Shown: positions 38,323 to 47,226 of the stretch, piece after piece
Numbering within the stretch: the first letter of the stretch is position 1
Layout of the letters: the number at the start of each line of letters is the position of its first letter
Assembly: GCF_902464545.1 (NCBI RefSeq)
Contig: NZ_CABQJR010000014.1
Location: forward strand, 1 to 60,693
Direction of reading: 5' to 3'
DNA length: 60,693 nt
Source: an uncultured Senegalimassilia sp.
Lineage (GTDB): Bacteria > Actinomycetota > Coriobacteriia > Coriobacteriales > Eggerthellaceae
Made by a program: the position numbers and the translations under genes
The notes under the pieces: model-generated
The model's database searches: none
What the model saw: only the letters and a program-made list of their open reading frames with translations
Told to the model about the DNA's origin: nothing

Positions 38323-39330
38323 CTACTGCGCGTCGGTGGCCTTCTTCGCTTGGGCCTGCACGCACGTGATGGCGATGACGCCCACGATGTCATGTGCGCT
38401 GCAGCCACGGGATAGGTCGTTGACCGGGGCCGCGATTCCCTGGGTGACCGGGCCGAAGGCCTCGGCGTGCGCCAGACGCTGTACCAGCTTGTAGCCGATG
38501 TTGCCTGCGTCAAGGTCGGGGAAGATCAGGCAGTTCGCCTTGCCGGCCACCTTGCTGTCGGGGGCCTTCGATGCGCCCACGGAGGGCACCATGGCTGCAT
38601 CGGCTTGCAGCTCGCCGTCGAGCGCCAGTTCAGGTGCCAGCTCACGGGCGATGGCGGCAGCCTCGACCACCTTGTTCGCGTCGTCGTTTTTGGCGGAGCC
38701 GTAGGTGGAGTGGGAGAGCATGGCCACCACGGGCTCGGTGCCGATAAGGGTTTTCCAAGACTGCGCGGAGTTCACGGCGATGTGCGCGAGCTTCTCGGCG
38801 GTGGGCTGGATCTCCAGGCCGCAGTCGCTGAACAGGAACGTGCCGTTCTGGCCGTACTCGCAGTTGGGCACCACCATGATGAAGAAGCTGCTAACCAGCT
38901 TAACGCCCGGGGCGGTTTTGAGAATCTGCAGGCTGGGGCGCAGCACGTCGCCGGTGGAGTGGCATGCGCCGGAGACCATGCCGTCGGCGCGGCCGGTCTT
39001 CACCATGAGCACGCCGAAGAACAGCACGTCGCGCACCTTCTCGGCGGCTTGCTCGAGGGTCATGCCCTTGTGCTTGCGCAGCTCATACAGGGTGTTCGCG
39101 AACTCGTCGTGCAGATCGGAGTCCTGCGGGTCGATCAGCGTGGCACCGTCGAGCGCGCGGCCGGATTCCTTGATGGCGGCAACGTTGCCCAGGATGATCA
39201 GGTTTGCGACGCCTTGGGCCAAGATGGTCTCGGCAGCTTCGAGCGTGCGCGGGTCGTCGCCCTCGGGTAGCACGATGGTCTGCTTGTCGGCTTTGGCGCG
39301 CTCAAGCATGGTGTCCAAAAACGAGCTCAT
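38323..39330 (-). CDS. pta: Phosphate acetyltransferase
   Basis: A 335-residue protein, the short Pta type (no N-terminal regulatory domain). It has TIVLPEGDDPRTLEAAETIL at the start, GMVSGACHSTGDVLRPSLQI (about 116-135), VAMLSHSTYGSAKNDD and the C-terminal NDLSRGCSAHDIV. It converts acetyl-CoA and phosphate to acetyl phosphate, the substrate of AckA. It is read from its own promoter in 39331-39500, towards ackA. Confidence 0.96.
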   Translation of the reverse strand: MSSFLDTMLERAKADKQTIVLPEGDDPRTLEAAETILAQGVANLIILGNVAAIKESGRALDGATLIDPQDSDLHDEFANTLYELRKHKGMTLEQAAEKVRDVLFFGVLMVKTGRADGMVSGACHSTGDVLRPSLQILKTAPGVKLVSSFFIMVVPNCEYGQNGTFLFSDCGLEIQPTAEKLAHIAVNSAQSWKTLIGTEPVVAMLSHSTYGSAKNDDANKVVEAAAIARELAPELALDGELQADAAMVPSVGASKAPDSKVAGKANCLIFPDLDAGNIGYKLVQRLAHAEAFGPVTQGIAAPVNDLSRGCSAHDIVGVIAITCVQAQAKKATDAQ

Positions 39331-39540
39331 GTTCGTACCCTTTCTTCGCGATGTGCCGGGCGCGGTCTTTCGATTTGCGCTTGGTTTCGGCTGCGCCCGA
39401 GCTGTTCACTTGGATTTTATCCATATTGTCCCATCATAGGGCAGCTGCGCGGCCTGCTACCGGTAAAATGGCGGGCGAACCATATGAACGGCGGCGTTTT
39501 CCAACCGCATCCGCGCCGTTGTTTCCAGGAAAGGACAGGC

Positions 39541-40578
39541 ATGAAAAGCATCACCTTCGCCATCCCGTGCTATAACTCCGCGGCATATATGGATAAGTGC
39601 ATCGAGTCCATCCTTGCATGCGGGGGCGATAAGGGCTGCGATGACATCGAGATCATCATCGTCGATGATGGGTCGGTCAAAGACGACACCGCGGAAAAGG
39701 CCGATCGCTGGGAGGAGCTCCATCCGGGTATCATCAAGGCCGTCCACCAGGAGAACGGCGGCCATGGGCAAGCGGTGAACACCGGTTTGGCAAACGCCTC
39801 GGGCTTGTACTTCAAGGTGGTCGACTCCGATGACTGGCTTGATCGCCGTGCTATGGAAGATGTCATGGCATATGTGCGCAGCCAAGTCGGGCGCAGCGCT
39901 CCGACCGATCTGGTCATCGCCAATTACGTGTACGAGAAGGTGCACGAGAGCACGCGCACCATCATGCATTACCGCAACGTGTTCCCCGAGGGGCGCGAGT
40001 TCGGTTGGTCCGAGGTAGGGCATTTCAACCCCAGCCAATACCTGCTTATGCACTCGGTCATCTACCGCACCGAGCTGCTGCGTGGCATGGGTCTTCAGCT
40101 GCCCAAGCACACCTTCTACGTTGATAACATCTTCGTATACGTGCCGCTGCCGCACGTCAAGACCATCTATTACCTAGACGTGGACATGTACCGCTACTTC
40201 ATCGGCCGCGACGACCAAAGCGTCAACGAGTCGGTCATGATGGGCCGCATCGACCAGCAGCTGCGCGTCACGCGCATCATGATCGACGCCGTGCAGCTTC
40301 CCGGCGATGTTCCCGAGAAGCGCCTGGAGCGCTACATGGAGAACTATCTTTCCATGATGATGTGCATCTGCAGCATCTTCCTGCGCATGATCAACACCGT
40401 CGACGCCGAGGATGAGCGCGATGCGATTTGGCGCTATCTGAAGGAGAACAACTCCGACGTGTACCGCCGCGTGAGGCACAGCGTGTTGAATATGGGCACG
40501 AATCTGCCCACGAATCTGGGGCGCAAGATCGGCATCACCGGGTACCATGTGGCTCAGAGGATTTTCAAGTTCAACTAG
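39541..40578 (+). CDS. Family 2 glycosyltransferase
   Basis: A 345-residue protein with ribosome site aggaaagg (39527-39534). The GT-A fold has FAIPCYNSAAYM at the start, VDDGS (41-45) and the metal-binding DSDD (95-98). The C-terminal about 150 residues are helical and lack membrane segments. It transfers a sugar from a nucleotide donor, likely to a cell-surface glycan. The gene stands alone between terminators. Confidence 0.88.
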   Translation: MKSITFAIPCYNSAAYMDKCIESILACGGDKGCDDIEIIIVDDGSVKDDTAEKADRWEELHPGIIKAVHQENGGHGQAVNTGLANASGLYFKVVDSDDWLDRRAMEDVMAYVRSQVGRSAPTDLVIANYVYEKVHESTRTIMHYRNVFPEGREFGWSEVGHFNPSQYLLMHSVIYRTELLRGMGLQLPKHTFYVDNIFVYVPLPHVKTIYYLDVDMYRYFIGRDDQSVNESVMMGRIDQQLRVTRIMIDAVQLPGDVPEKRLERYMENYLSMMMCICSIFLRMINTVDAEDERDAIWRYLKENNSDVYRRVRHSVLNMGTNLPTNLGRKIGITGYHVAQRIFKFN

Positions 40579-40590
40579 GCACCAAGTGGA

Positions 40591-40618
40591 AAAGACCTGC
40601 TCCTGCAGGTCTTTTTTT
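40591..40618 (+). terminator. Terminator after the glycosyltransferase
   Basis: aaagacctgc/gcaggtcttt (40591-40600, 40605-40614) around tcct, followed by a run of Ts to 40618. Confidence 0.9.
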
Positions 40619-40717
40619 GCGGCAACGATTCGGTATTGCAGCGAGTTACCTGCTTCTTTTTTCGAACGGATTGCGTCATAATAATAAATTCGAGTGAAAA
40701 TCCATAAAGGAGCATTC

Positions 40718-41998
40718 TTGAAGAAAAACACTTTGGTTACCGGATTGGCGCTGTTCGCCATGTTCTTCGGTGCTGGAAACCTGATCTTCCCGCCGTTTCT
40801 GGGCATGGAAAGCGGAACCGATTGGGTGATCGGCTTTCTGTGCTTCATCTTGATCGATGTGGCGCTTTCCTGTTTGGGCATCTTCGCGCTTAACGCTGCC
40901 GGCGGCGCGAACGTGGCGGTCGAAGGGTCGTTGGGCCGAGTACCGGGATTGGTGCTCAATACCGCTGTCATCCTGTGCACGGGCATGATCATCGCGGAGC
41001 CGCGTACGGCTGCTACCACGTATGAGATGTCCATCGTGCCGTTGTTCGGCGATTCCGTGAACATGTTGGTGTTCTCCGCGCTGTTCTTCGCGGTGGTGCT
41101 TGCGCTGTCCATTCGCCAAACGCGTTTGGTCAACATCATCGGCAAGGTGCTCACCCCGCTGTTGGTCATCTGCGTGTTCGTTATCATCGCGGTCGGCATC
41201 GTGCATCCGCTCGGCGAGATCGGGGCCCCGCTTTCCAACCATGCTGCACAGGATGGCATCTTGGCCGGTTACCAGGCTATGGACGTGCTCGCCTGCGTCG
41301 GCTTCGCCATCGTCATGGAGAACGCTGCGCGCACCGCCGGCTATACGCGCCGCGAGGATCAGCTTAAGGTCATCGCCGGTGCTTCCGTGGTTGCCGGTGT
41401 CCTTCTGGCTGTGATCTACGGCGGGTTGACTTATCTGGGCGCTTCGAGCGCGCTTGCTTTCGGCGCCGGCATGGATCGCTCCACGCTTATCGTGGAGATC
41501 ACCAAGCACCTGCTCGGCAACACCGGCGTGGTCATCCTCGGCATCATCGTGGGGCTTGCGTGCCTGACCACCGCCATCGGCCTTACCGGCGCATCGGCAT
41601 CGTATTTCGAGCGCACCACGCACGGCAAGATCTCGTATCGCACCGGTGTCATCGTCACTGTGTTGGTGTCCTTCGCCATCTGCAACTTGGGGCTCAACGC
41701 CATCGTGGCGTTTGCCGCCCCGATCTTGTCCGTCGTCTGCCCGCCGTTCATGGTGTGCGTGGTCATGGTGCTGTTCAAAAAGCGGATGGGCACCACGTGG
41801 CCGATCAAGGGCGCCGCCCTCGGGGCGTTCGTCATCAGTTTGCTCGCCACGCTTGACGACACCTGTGGTGTGCTGCCCGCCATCAAACAGCTTCCCTTCA
41901 CCGACCTGGGCTTTAGCTGGCTGCCGTTCGCCATTGTCGGCGGCTTCCTCGGCGCGGTCGCGTTCAAGGTGTTCAAGGCGAGGAAGGCGGTTGCGTAA
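40718..41998 (+). CDS. brnQ: Branched-chain amino acid carrier BrnQ
   Basis: A 426-residue protein. TTG 40718 is chosen because aaaggag (40706-40712) lies five bases upstream and the family starts at KKNTLVTGLALFAMFFGAGN; GTG 40694 would add eight residues. About twelve membrane segments run through the protein. LIFPPFLG near the N-terminus is a family mark. It imports Leu, Ile and Val with Na+ or H+. These amino acids could feed the 2-oxoacid oxidoreductase encoded 17 kb away. Confidence 0.94.
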   Translation: MKKNTLVTGLALFAMFFGAGNLIFPPFLGMESGTDWVIGFLCFILIDVALSCLGIFALNAAGGANVAVEGSLGRVPGLVLNTAVILCTGMIIAEPRTAATTYEMSIVPLFGDSVNMLVFSALFFAVVLALSIRQTRLVNIIGKVLTPLLVICVFVIIAVGIVHPLGEIGAPLSNHAAQDGILAGYQAMDVLACVGFAIVMENAARTAGYTRREDQLKVIAGASVVAGVLLAVIYGGLTYLGASSALAFGAGMDRSTLIVEITKHLLGNTGVVILGIIVGLACLTTAIGLTGASASYFERTTHGKISYRTGVIVTVLVSFAICNLGLNAIVAFAAPILSVVCPPFMVCVVMVLFKKRMGTTWPIKGAALGAFVISLLATLDDTCGVLPAIKQLPFTDLGFSWLPFAIVGGFLGAVAFKVFKARKAVA

Positions 41999-42798
41999 TG
42001 GCGCGATCGGGCCAATGCGGATCGGGTTTCGTGCTTGCCGTCGATGTAGGGAATTCCGTCACTAACCTTGGGTTGTCTTGCGAAGGGGATTTGGTTTTCA
42101 CCTGGAGCGTGACCACCCCCGATCGCTTGACCGCAGACGAAGCGCTCATGTGCGTGACGTCGTTTTTGCAGGTTCGCGGCTGCGATGGGCAGGTTCGCGA
42201 CGCCATCGTGGCCTCCGTGGTTCCCGGGCTTACCGATGCTTGGGTTGAAGCCTTGTATGCGCTTTGCGGCGTGCGCCCTTTGGTGGTGGGGCCGGGTTTG
42301 AAATCCGGTTTGAAGCTGCATCTGAACAGCCCTGCCGATTTCGGCGCCGATCGTGTGGCGGATTGCGTCGCCTCAAAGCAGCTCTATGGATTCCCGCTGA
42401 TCGTCGTCGACTTTGGGACTGCAACTACGCTTGAGGTCATCGATGATGCGGGCGTCGTGCAGGGCGGGCTTATCGCTCCGGGTCTGCGTTTGGCTGCCCG
42501 CGCTGTGGCCGATGCTGCGGCCCAGCTTCCCGTGATCGGGCTGCATGCGCCGCGTAGCGTGATCGGCAAATCCACACGCGATGCCATGCAGGCGGGCATC
42601 GTGATCGGGGAAGTCGCCCGCATCGATGGCTTGATTCAAGCGGTATGGGACGAACTTGGCTACGAAACGCGTGTTGTGGCCACCGGCGATGACGCCCAGG
42701 CCATGGTCGGGCTTTCCCGACGCATCGAGGTTGCCGATGATCAGCTCACGCTCAAAGGGTTGATTTTGTTGCACGAGAAGAATCGGAAGGTTCGGTAG
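41998..42798 (+). CDS. coaX: Type III pantothenate kinase
   Basis: A 266-residue protein overlapping brnQ by one base (TAATG). Key motifs of the CoaX acetate-kinase-like fold: DVGNS (16-20), GADRVAD (about 119-125), DFGTATT (about 139-145) and GLRLAARA. It phosphorylates pantothenate in the first step of coenzyme A synthesis and usually needs K+ or NH4+. It is translationally coupled to the transporter. Confidence 0.95.
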   Translation: MARSGQCGSGFVLAVDVGNSVTNLGLSCEGDLVFTWSVTTPDRLTADEALMCVTSFLQVRGCDGQVRDAIVASVVPGLTDAWVEALYALCGVRPLVVGPGLKSGLKLHLNSPADFGADRVADCVASKQLYGFPLIVVDFGTATTLEVIDDAGVVQGGLIAPGLRLAARAVADAAAQLPVIGLHAPRSVIGKSTRDAMQAGIVIGEVARIDGLIQAVWDELGYETRVVATGDDAQAMVGLSRRIEVADDQLTLKGLILLHEKNRKVR

Positions 42799-42865
42799 AA
42801 GGTCCTCTTGGACGCGCTTGCTCTGCAAGCGGATTTTCGGACCGCAATAATATATCGAACAGGTT

Positions 42866-42889
42866 AGCCCGGCGTACGCCGGGCTTTTT
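42866..42889 (+). terminator. coaX terminator
   Basis: Perfect palindrome agcccggcgt/acgccgggct (42866-42885) followed by tttt. It closes the brnQ-coaX unit. Confidence 0.88.
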
Positions 42890-43049
42890 CACGGCTTAGA
42901 TTAGTCTTGTGTAACAATAATCGATATCCGATAGTTTGCTCTGGCTATCAAAGTTTCCCAATGGTACCATTCGACTGTTTGAATCGACGGAAGCGCTGCT
43001 CCGTAGCAGGCGCTGTGCCGTCTTCGAGTTCGAAAGGAAGCCATGTTCC

Positions 43050-46000
43050 GTGTTCAATAAACGGTTGATATCGATGGTGCCGCAGGCTATGCGATATATC
43101 GTGCGCAATGCGGCGGCGCAATGGGTGGCGCTCGTGGCGAATATCGTGCTCATGCTCCTCATCGGGCTGTTCCTACAGCGTCTTTTCGACGGCGTTGCCG
43201 TGGATGGCTGGGTTGCGATGCTTCTGTGCGCAGGCGTTGCCGTTATCGCGGTGCGCATGGTGTGCTTGACCTTCGCGCAGCGCATGGGGGTGGCGGCCGC
43301 CATGGCCGCAAAACGCTCGGTTCGCCGTGAGGTATACGACAAGCTGGTGCGCATGGGCCCCGGCTATTCCGAGCACATCGCCACAAGCGAGGCGGTGCAA
43401 GTCGGTGTTGAGGGATGCGAGCAGCTGGAAAGCTACTTCGGCCAGTATCTGCCGCAGCTGTTTTACGCCGTGCTGGCCCCGCTTACCGTGTTCGCGTTCC
43501 TGACGCCGCTGTGTTTGCCTGCCGCCATCGCCTTGTTGGTTTGCGTGCCGCTCATCCCGATTTCCATCGTGGCGGTGCAGAAGATCGCTAAGCGTGTCAT
43601 GGGCAGGTATTGGGGCGCCTATACCGATCTTGGCGGTGCGTTTCTCGAGAACCTGCAAGGTTTGACCACCTTGAAGATCTATCAAGCCGATGAGGCGTGC
43701 CACCGTCAGATGAACGAACAGGCCGAGAGCTTCCGAAGGGCGACCATGCGGCTGCTGACCATGCAGCTCAACTCCATTACCGTGATGGACGTGTTCGCTT
43801 TCGGCGGCGCTGCCGTGGGCATCATCGCGGCGATGGTGCAGTTCGCCAACGGCCAGGTCCCGTTTTACGCGGCGTTTTGCGTGGTGTTCCTGTCAGCGGA
43901 GTTCTTTATCCCCATGCGTGCCCTGGGTTCGTTTTTCCATACCGCCATGAACGGCATGGCCGTTGCCGAGAAGATGTTCGCCATCCTTGATGCGCCCGAG
44001 CCCGAGCAGGGGACGCGCAGCATCGATCCTGAGCGCGCGGGCATCGTTGTTCGCGATGTCTCGTACTCCTATGACGGGCAGCGTACGGTGCTCGAGCATG
44101 TCGATTTCGCCGCCCCTGCCGGTAGCTTCACCGGCATTGTGGGCGAGAGCGGTTCGGGCAAATCCACGTTGGCCGGCATCCTGTGCGGGCGTAATCTTGG
44201 TTTTGATGGCGATGTGGAGATCGGTGGCGTGCCGCTTGGCCAGGTTTCCCGCGAAAGCATGGCCCAAACGGTCACCGTCGTCCCGTTCTCCAGCTACCTG
44301 TTCTCTGGAACGGTGCGTTCGAACTTGCTGATGGCGCGCCCCAAGGCGACCGACGACGAGCTTTGGGACGTTTTGAGGCGCTGCCGCATCGACGGGTTCG
44401 TTCGTGCATCGGGCGGGCTTGATGCCCCTGTGTCCGAGCAGGGCGGCAACTTCTCCGTCGGGCAGCGCCAGCGTTTGGCGCTCGCCCGGGCGCTTTTGCA
44501 CGATACTCCCGTCTACATTTTCGATGAGGCCACCTCGAACGTGGATGCGGACAGCGAGCAAGCCATCGTCGGCGTTATCCATGAGCTGGCGAAAAGCCGC
44601 ACCGTCATCATGATCTCGCATCGCTTGGCATCGGTTTCTAAAGCCGACCGCATCTTCGTGCTGGCAAACGGTCATGTGGCTGAAAGCGGTTCGCACGAGC
44701 AGCTCCGCGCCGCCGATGGGGCGTACGCGAAGCTATGGGATCGGCAGATGGAACTCGAGGCGTTCGCGTCGCGGGCAGAGCAACATACCGCTGAAGTTGG
44801 CGAAGCCGACGAGGCGCAAGGTGCCGGCGCTGATGGAACTGCCGCGGTTGTCGGCGAGCCTCAGACGCGCCGTAGGTCGAACATCTCGATCATGTGCCGT
44901 ATGGTGAAGTTGGTCAAGCCGCTTGTGCCGGTTATGATCGCCGCGGTGATTTTAGGCGTCGTCGGCTTTTTGTGCGCCATCTTCCTTACGGTAGGCGCCG
45001 CTTTGGTGCTTACGGGCATCGCGGGATTCGGTCCGGCGATCGGCGTGGGCGCGGGTATCGCCCTGGTCGCCGCTTGCGGCCTTTTGCGCGGTCCCTTGCA
45101 TTATGGCGAGCAGATGTGCAATCACTATCTGGCGTTCAAGATCTTGGCGCTTGTCCGCGATCGCGTGTTCGGCAAGCTGCGCACGCTTGCCCCGGCGAAG
45201 CTCGAGGGCCGAAGCAAAGGCGATCTGGTGTCGCTCGTTACCTCGGACGTTGAGCTGCTCGAGGTGTTCTATGCGCACACCCTCTCCCCGGTGCTCATCG
45301 CCGTGCTGGTCTGCGGCGTTATGATCGCCTTCATCGGCAGCGTCTGCTGGCAGCTTGCCATCGGCGCGTTCGTCGCATACGTCCTGGTTGGAGCTGTGGC
45401 GCCGTGGGTTGCATCACGTGCGGCGGGGGATGGCGGCAGGGAGCTGCGCGATGCCCTTGGCGGCATGAACTCGTTCGTGCTCGATAGCTTGCGCGGCCTT
45501 CGCGAAACGCTGCAATTCGGTCAGGAGCATGCGCGAGCCGAGCAGCTTGATGTTCGGATGGATTCGCTTTCGAAGGTGGAGCATCGCCTGAAGAGCCGTG
45601 CGGCGCGCAGCATGGCGGCCACGAACGGTCTGGTGTTGGGGCTTGACGTTGCCATGGTCGCGCTAGCCTGCGCGCTGTGCACGCATGGCGTCATCGATTC
45701 CGGGCAGGCGTTCGTGTGCGTGGCCGCGTTGATGTCGTCTTTCGGCCCGGTGATCGCCGTTGCGAACCTGGGCAGCGGCTTGCAGCAGACGTTGGCCAGC
45801 GGAGCGCGCGTACTTGACCTGCTTGACGAGCAGCCGCAAACCCGGGATGTGGCGGACGGCTGCAAGGTAGATGCGTTCTCGGGTGCGGCCGCCGAACATG
45901 TCGACTTCTCGTATGGCGCAAGTTCGGTGCTCAAGGACGTATCCCTTGAGGTGACGCCTGGTTCGATCGTGCATTTGGCGGGAAAGAGCGGTTCGGGGAA

Positions 46001-46526
46001 ATCGACGCTTTGCAAGCTGTTCATGCGGTTCTGGGATCCAAGCGACGGTTGCATACGCGTATCCGGGCAGGATATCCGAGGTGTGAACACGGAAAGCCTG
46101 CGCGCTATTGAAGGCTATATGACGCAGGAGACGCACCTGTTCTCCGGCACGGTGGGGGACAACATCGCGCTTGCCAAGCCCGATGCTACGCCCGAGGAGC
46201 TTGCGAAGGCTTGCAGGAAGGCGGCGTTGACCGTTTTGATCGAGCGTCTGCCGCAAGGTCTGGACACGCCGGTCGGCGAATTGGGCGATACGTTGTCGGG
46301 CGGCGAGCGCCAGCGCATCGGCCTTGCGCGCATGTTCTTGCATGATGCACCGTTCGTGCTGCTCGACGAGCCTACCAGCAACCTCGACAGTCTCAACGAG
46401 GCGGCGGTTTTGCGGGCGTTGCTCGATGCCCGTCAGGGCAAGACGGTGGTGCTGGTGAGCCATCGCGCGTCCACGGCCGCCATCTGCGATGTCTCCTACA
46501 CCGTTGAGCGCGGAAGGCTGTCGTAG
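43050..46526 (+). CDS. Fused CydDC-like ABC exporter (two half-transporters)
   Basis: A 1158-residue protein from GTG 43050, with aaaggaag (43033-43040) upstream; no closer start fits. Two complete half-transporters are fused: membrane domain plus ATPase (about 1-560), a linker of about 40 acidic residues, then a second pair (about 610-1158). Walker A motifs: GESGSGKST (365-373) and GKSGSGKST (978-986). Signature motifs: SVGQRQRLALARA in the first half (degenerate SVGQ) and LSGGERQRIGLAR in the second. The pattern resembles CydDC, which exports thiols needed for cytochrome bd assembly, but no cydAB is in the window. A general heterodimer exporter is the alternative. Confidence 0.85.
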   Translation: MFNKRLISMVPQAMRYIVRNAAAQWVALVANIVLMLLIGLFLQRLFDGVAVDGWVAMLLCAGVAVIAVRMVCLTFAQRMGVAAAMAAKRSVRREVYDKLVRMGPGYSEHIATSEAVQVGVEGCEQLESYFGQYLPQLFYAVLAPLTVFAFLTPLCLPAAIALLVCVPLIPISIVAVQKIAKRVMGRYWGAYTDLGGAFLENLQGLTTLKIYQADEACHRQMNEQAESFRRATMRLLTMQLNSITVMDVFAFGGAAVGIIAAMVQFANGQVPFYAAFCVVFLSAEFFIPMRALGSFFHTAMNGMAVAEKMFAILDAPEPEQGTRSIDPERAGIVVRDVSYSYDGQRTVLEHVDFAAPAGSFTGIVGESGSGKSTLAGILCGRNLGFDGDVEIGGVPLGQVSRESMAQTVTVVPFSSYLFSGTVRSNLLMARPKATDDELWDVLRRCRIDGFVRASGGLDAPVSEQGGNFSVGQRQRLALARALLHDTPVYIFDEATSNVDADSEQAIVGVIHELAKSRTVIMISHRLASVSKADRIFVLANGHVAESGSHEQLRAADGAYAKLWDRQMELEAFASRAEQHTAEVGEADEAQGAGADGTAAVVGEPQTRRRSNISIMCRMVKLVKPLVPVMIAAVILGVVGFLCAIFLTVGAALVLTGIAGFGPAIGVGAGIALVAACGLLRGPLHYGEQMCNHYLAFKILALVRDRVFGKLRTLAPAKLEGRSKGDLVSLVTSDVELLEVFYAHTLSPVLIAVLVCGVMIAFIGSVCWQLAIGAFVAYVLVGAVAPWVASRAAGDGGRELRDALGGMNSFVLDSLRGLRETLQFGQEHARAEQLDVRMDSLSKVEHRLKSRAARSMAATNGLVLGLDVAMVALACALCTHGVIDSGQAFVCVAALMSSFGPVIAVANLGSGLQQTLASGARVLDLLDEQPQTRDVADGCKVDAFSGAAAEHVDFSYGASSVLKDVSLEVTPGSIVHLAGKSGSGKSTLCKLFMRFWDPSDGCIRVSGQDIRGVNTESLRAIEGYMTQETHLFSGTVGDNIALAKPDATPEELAKACRKAALTVLIERLPQGLDTPVGELGDTLSGGERQRIGLARMFLHDAPFVLLDEPTSNLDSLNEAAVLRALLDARQGKTVVLVSHRASTAAICDVSYTVERGRLS

Positions 46527-46540
46527 CCGAGCGCTCGCGA

Positions 46541-46580
46541 ATCGCATAAAGAAAGAAGGGCCGCAGCTGCGAGCTGCGGC
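46541..46580 (-). terminator. Hairpin between the ABC exporter and phosphodiesterase genes
   Basis: gccgcagct/agctgcggc (46560-46568, 46572-46580) around gcg. On the minus strand it is followed by ccttctttctttat, a T-rich run, so it most likely ends the minus-strand pair. Confidence 0.6.
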
Positions 46581-46677
46581 ACAAGATAAGGACGGCTTGC
46601 ATAAAGGCTACGCCGCTGTGTACCGACTTCTGAACCCGTCCGGGTGTCAGTACCTTCGGTTCGGTCAGATGCTTCCG

Positions 46678-47226
46678 TTATTCCCAGCTCGCTTCCAGCA
46701 GCGTTTCTCCGTCAAGCGACTTTAGTGCGAATGCGCCGTTTTCGTAGACGGCATAGCTTGCGCAGCCGTCCTTGGGGATGGAGGTGCTCCCGGGGTTCAC
46801 GAACATCACGCCGTCGACAAGTTCGAGCCGCTTAATGTGCGTGTGGCCGGTCAGCAACGCGCTTCCTTGCGGCAGCGCCGGCGGCTGATCAGGCGAGTTG
46901 CCTGCCAAGTGCCCATGGCTCAGATGCAGCAGATGCCCATCTGCCCACACCTGGGAGAAATCGCTCAAGCAGGGGAAATCGAGCACCATCTGGTCGACTT
47001 CCGCATCGCAATTGCCCCGAACGGCTACGATGTGCTTGGCAATGCCGTTAAGGTCGGCGAGCACTTCTTTGGGCGCGTATCCCTCGGGCAGGTCGTTTCG
47101 TGGGCCGTGATAGAGCAGGTCGCCGAGCAGGAGCACGCGGTCGGGCGTTTCCTGGTCGATGCGTTCCATCAAAGTGCGGACGGCGGGCGCCGCGCCATGC
47201 AGGTCGGATGCGATGACGAACTTCAC
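46678..47226 (-). CDS. YfcE-type metallophosphoesterase
   Basis: A 182-residue protein starting at GTG 47226, overlapping the dGTPase stop (GTGA). It shows the phosphodiesterase metal motifs: ASDLHGA (about 6-12), GDLLYHGP (about 35-42), GNCD (about 71-74), SHGH (about 103-106) and TGHTH (about 127-131). Such enzymes hydrolyse phosphodiesters; the physiological substrate is uncertain. Confidence 0.9.
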   Translation of the reverse strand: MKFVIASDLHGAAPAVRTLMERIDQETPDRVLLLGDLLYHGPRNDLPEGYAPKEVLADLNGIAKHIVAVRGNCDAEVDQMVLDFPCLSDFSQVWADGHLLHLSHGHLAGNSPDQPPALPQGSALLTGHTHIKRLELVDGVMFVNPGSTSIPKDGCASYAVYENGAFALKSLDGETLLEASWE

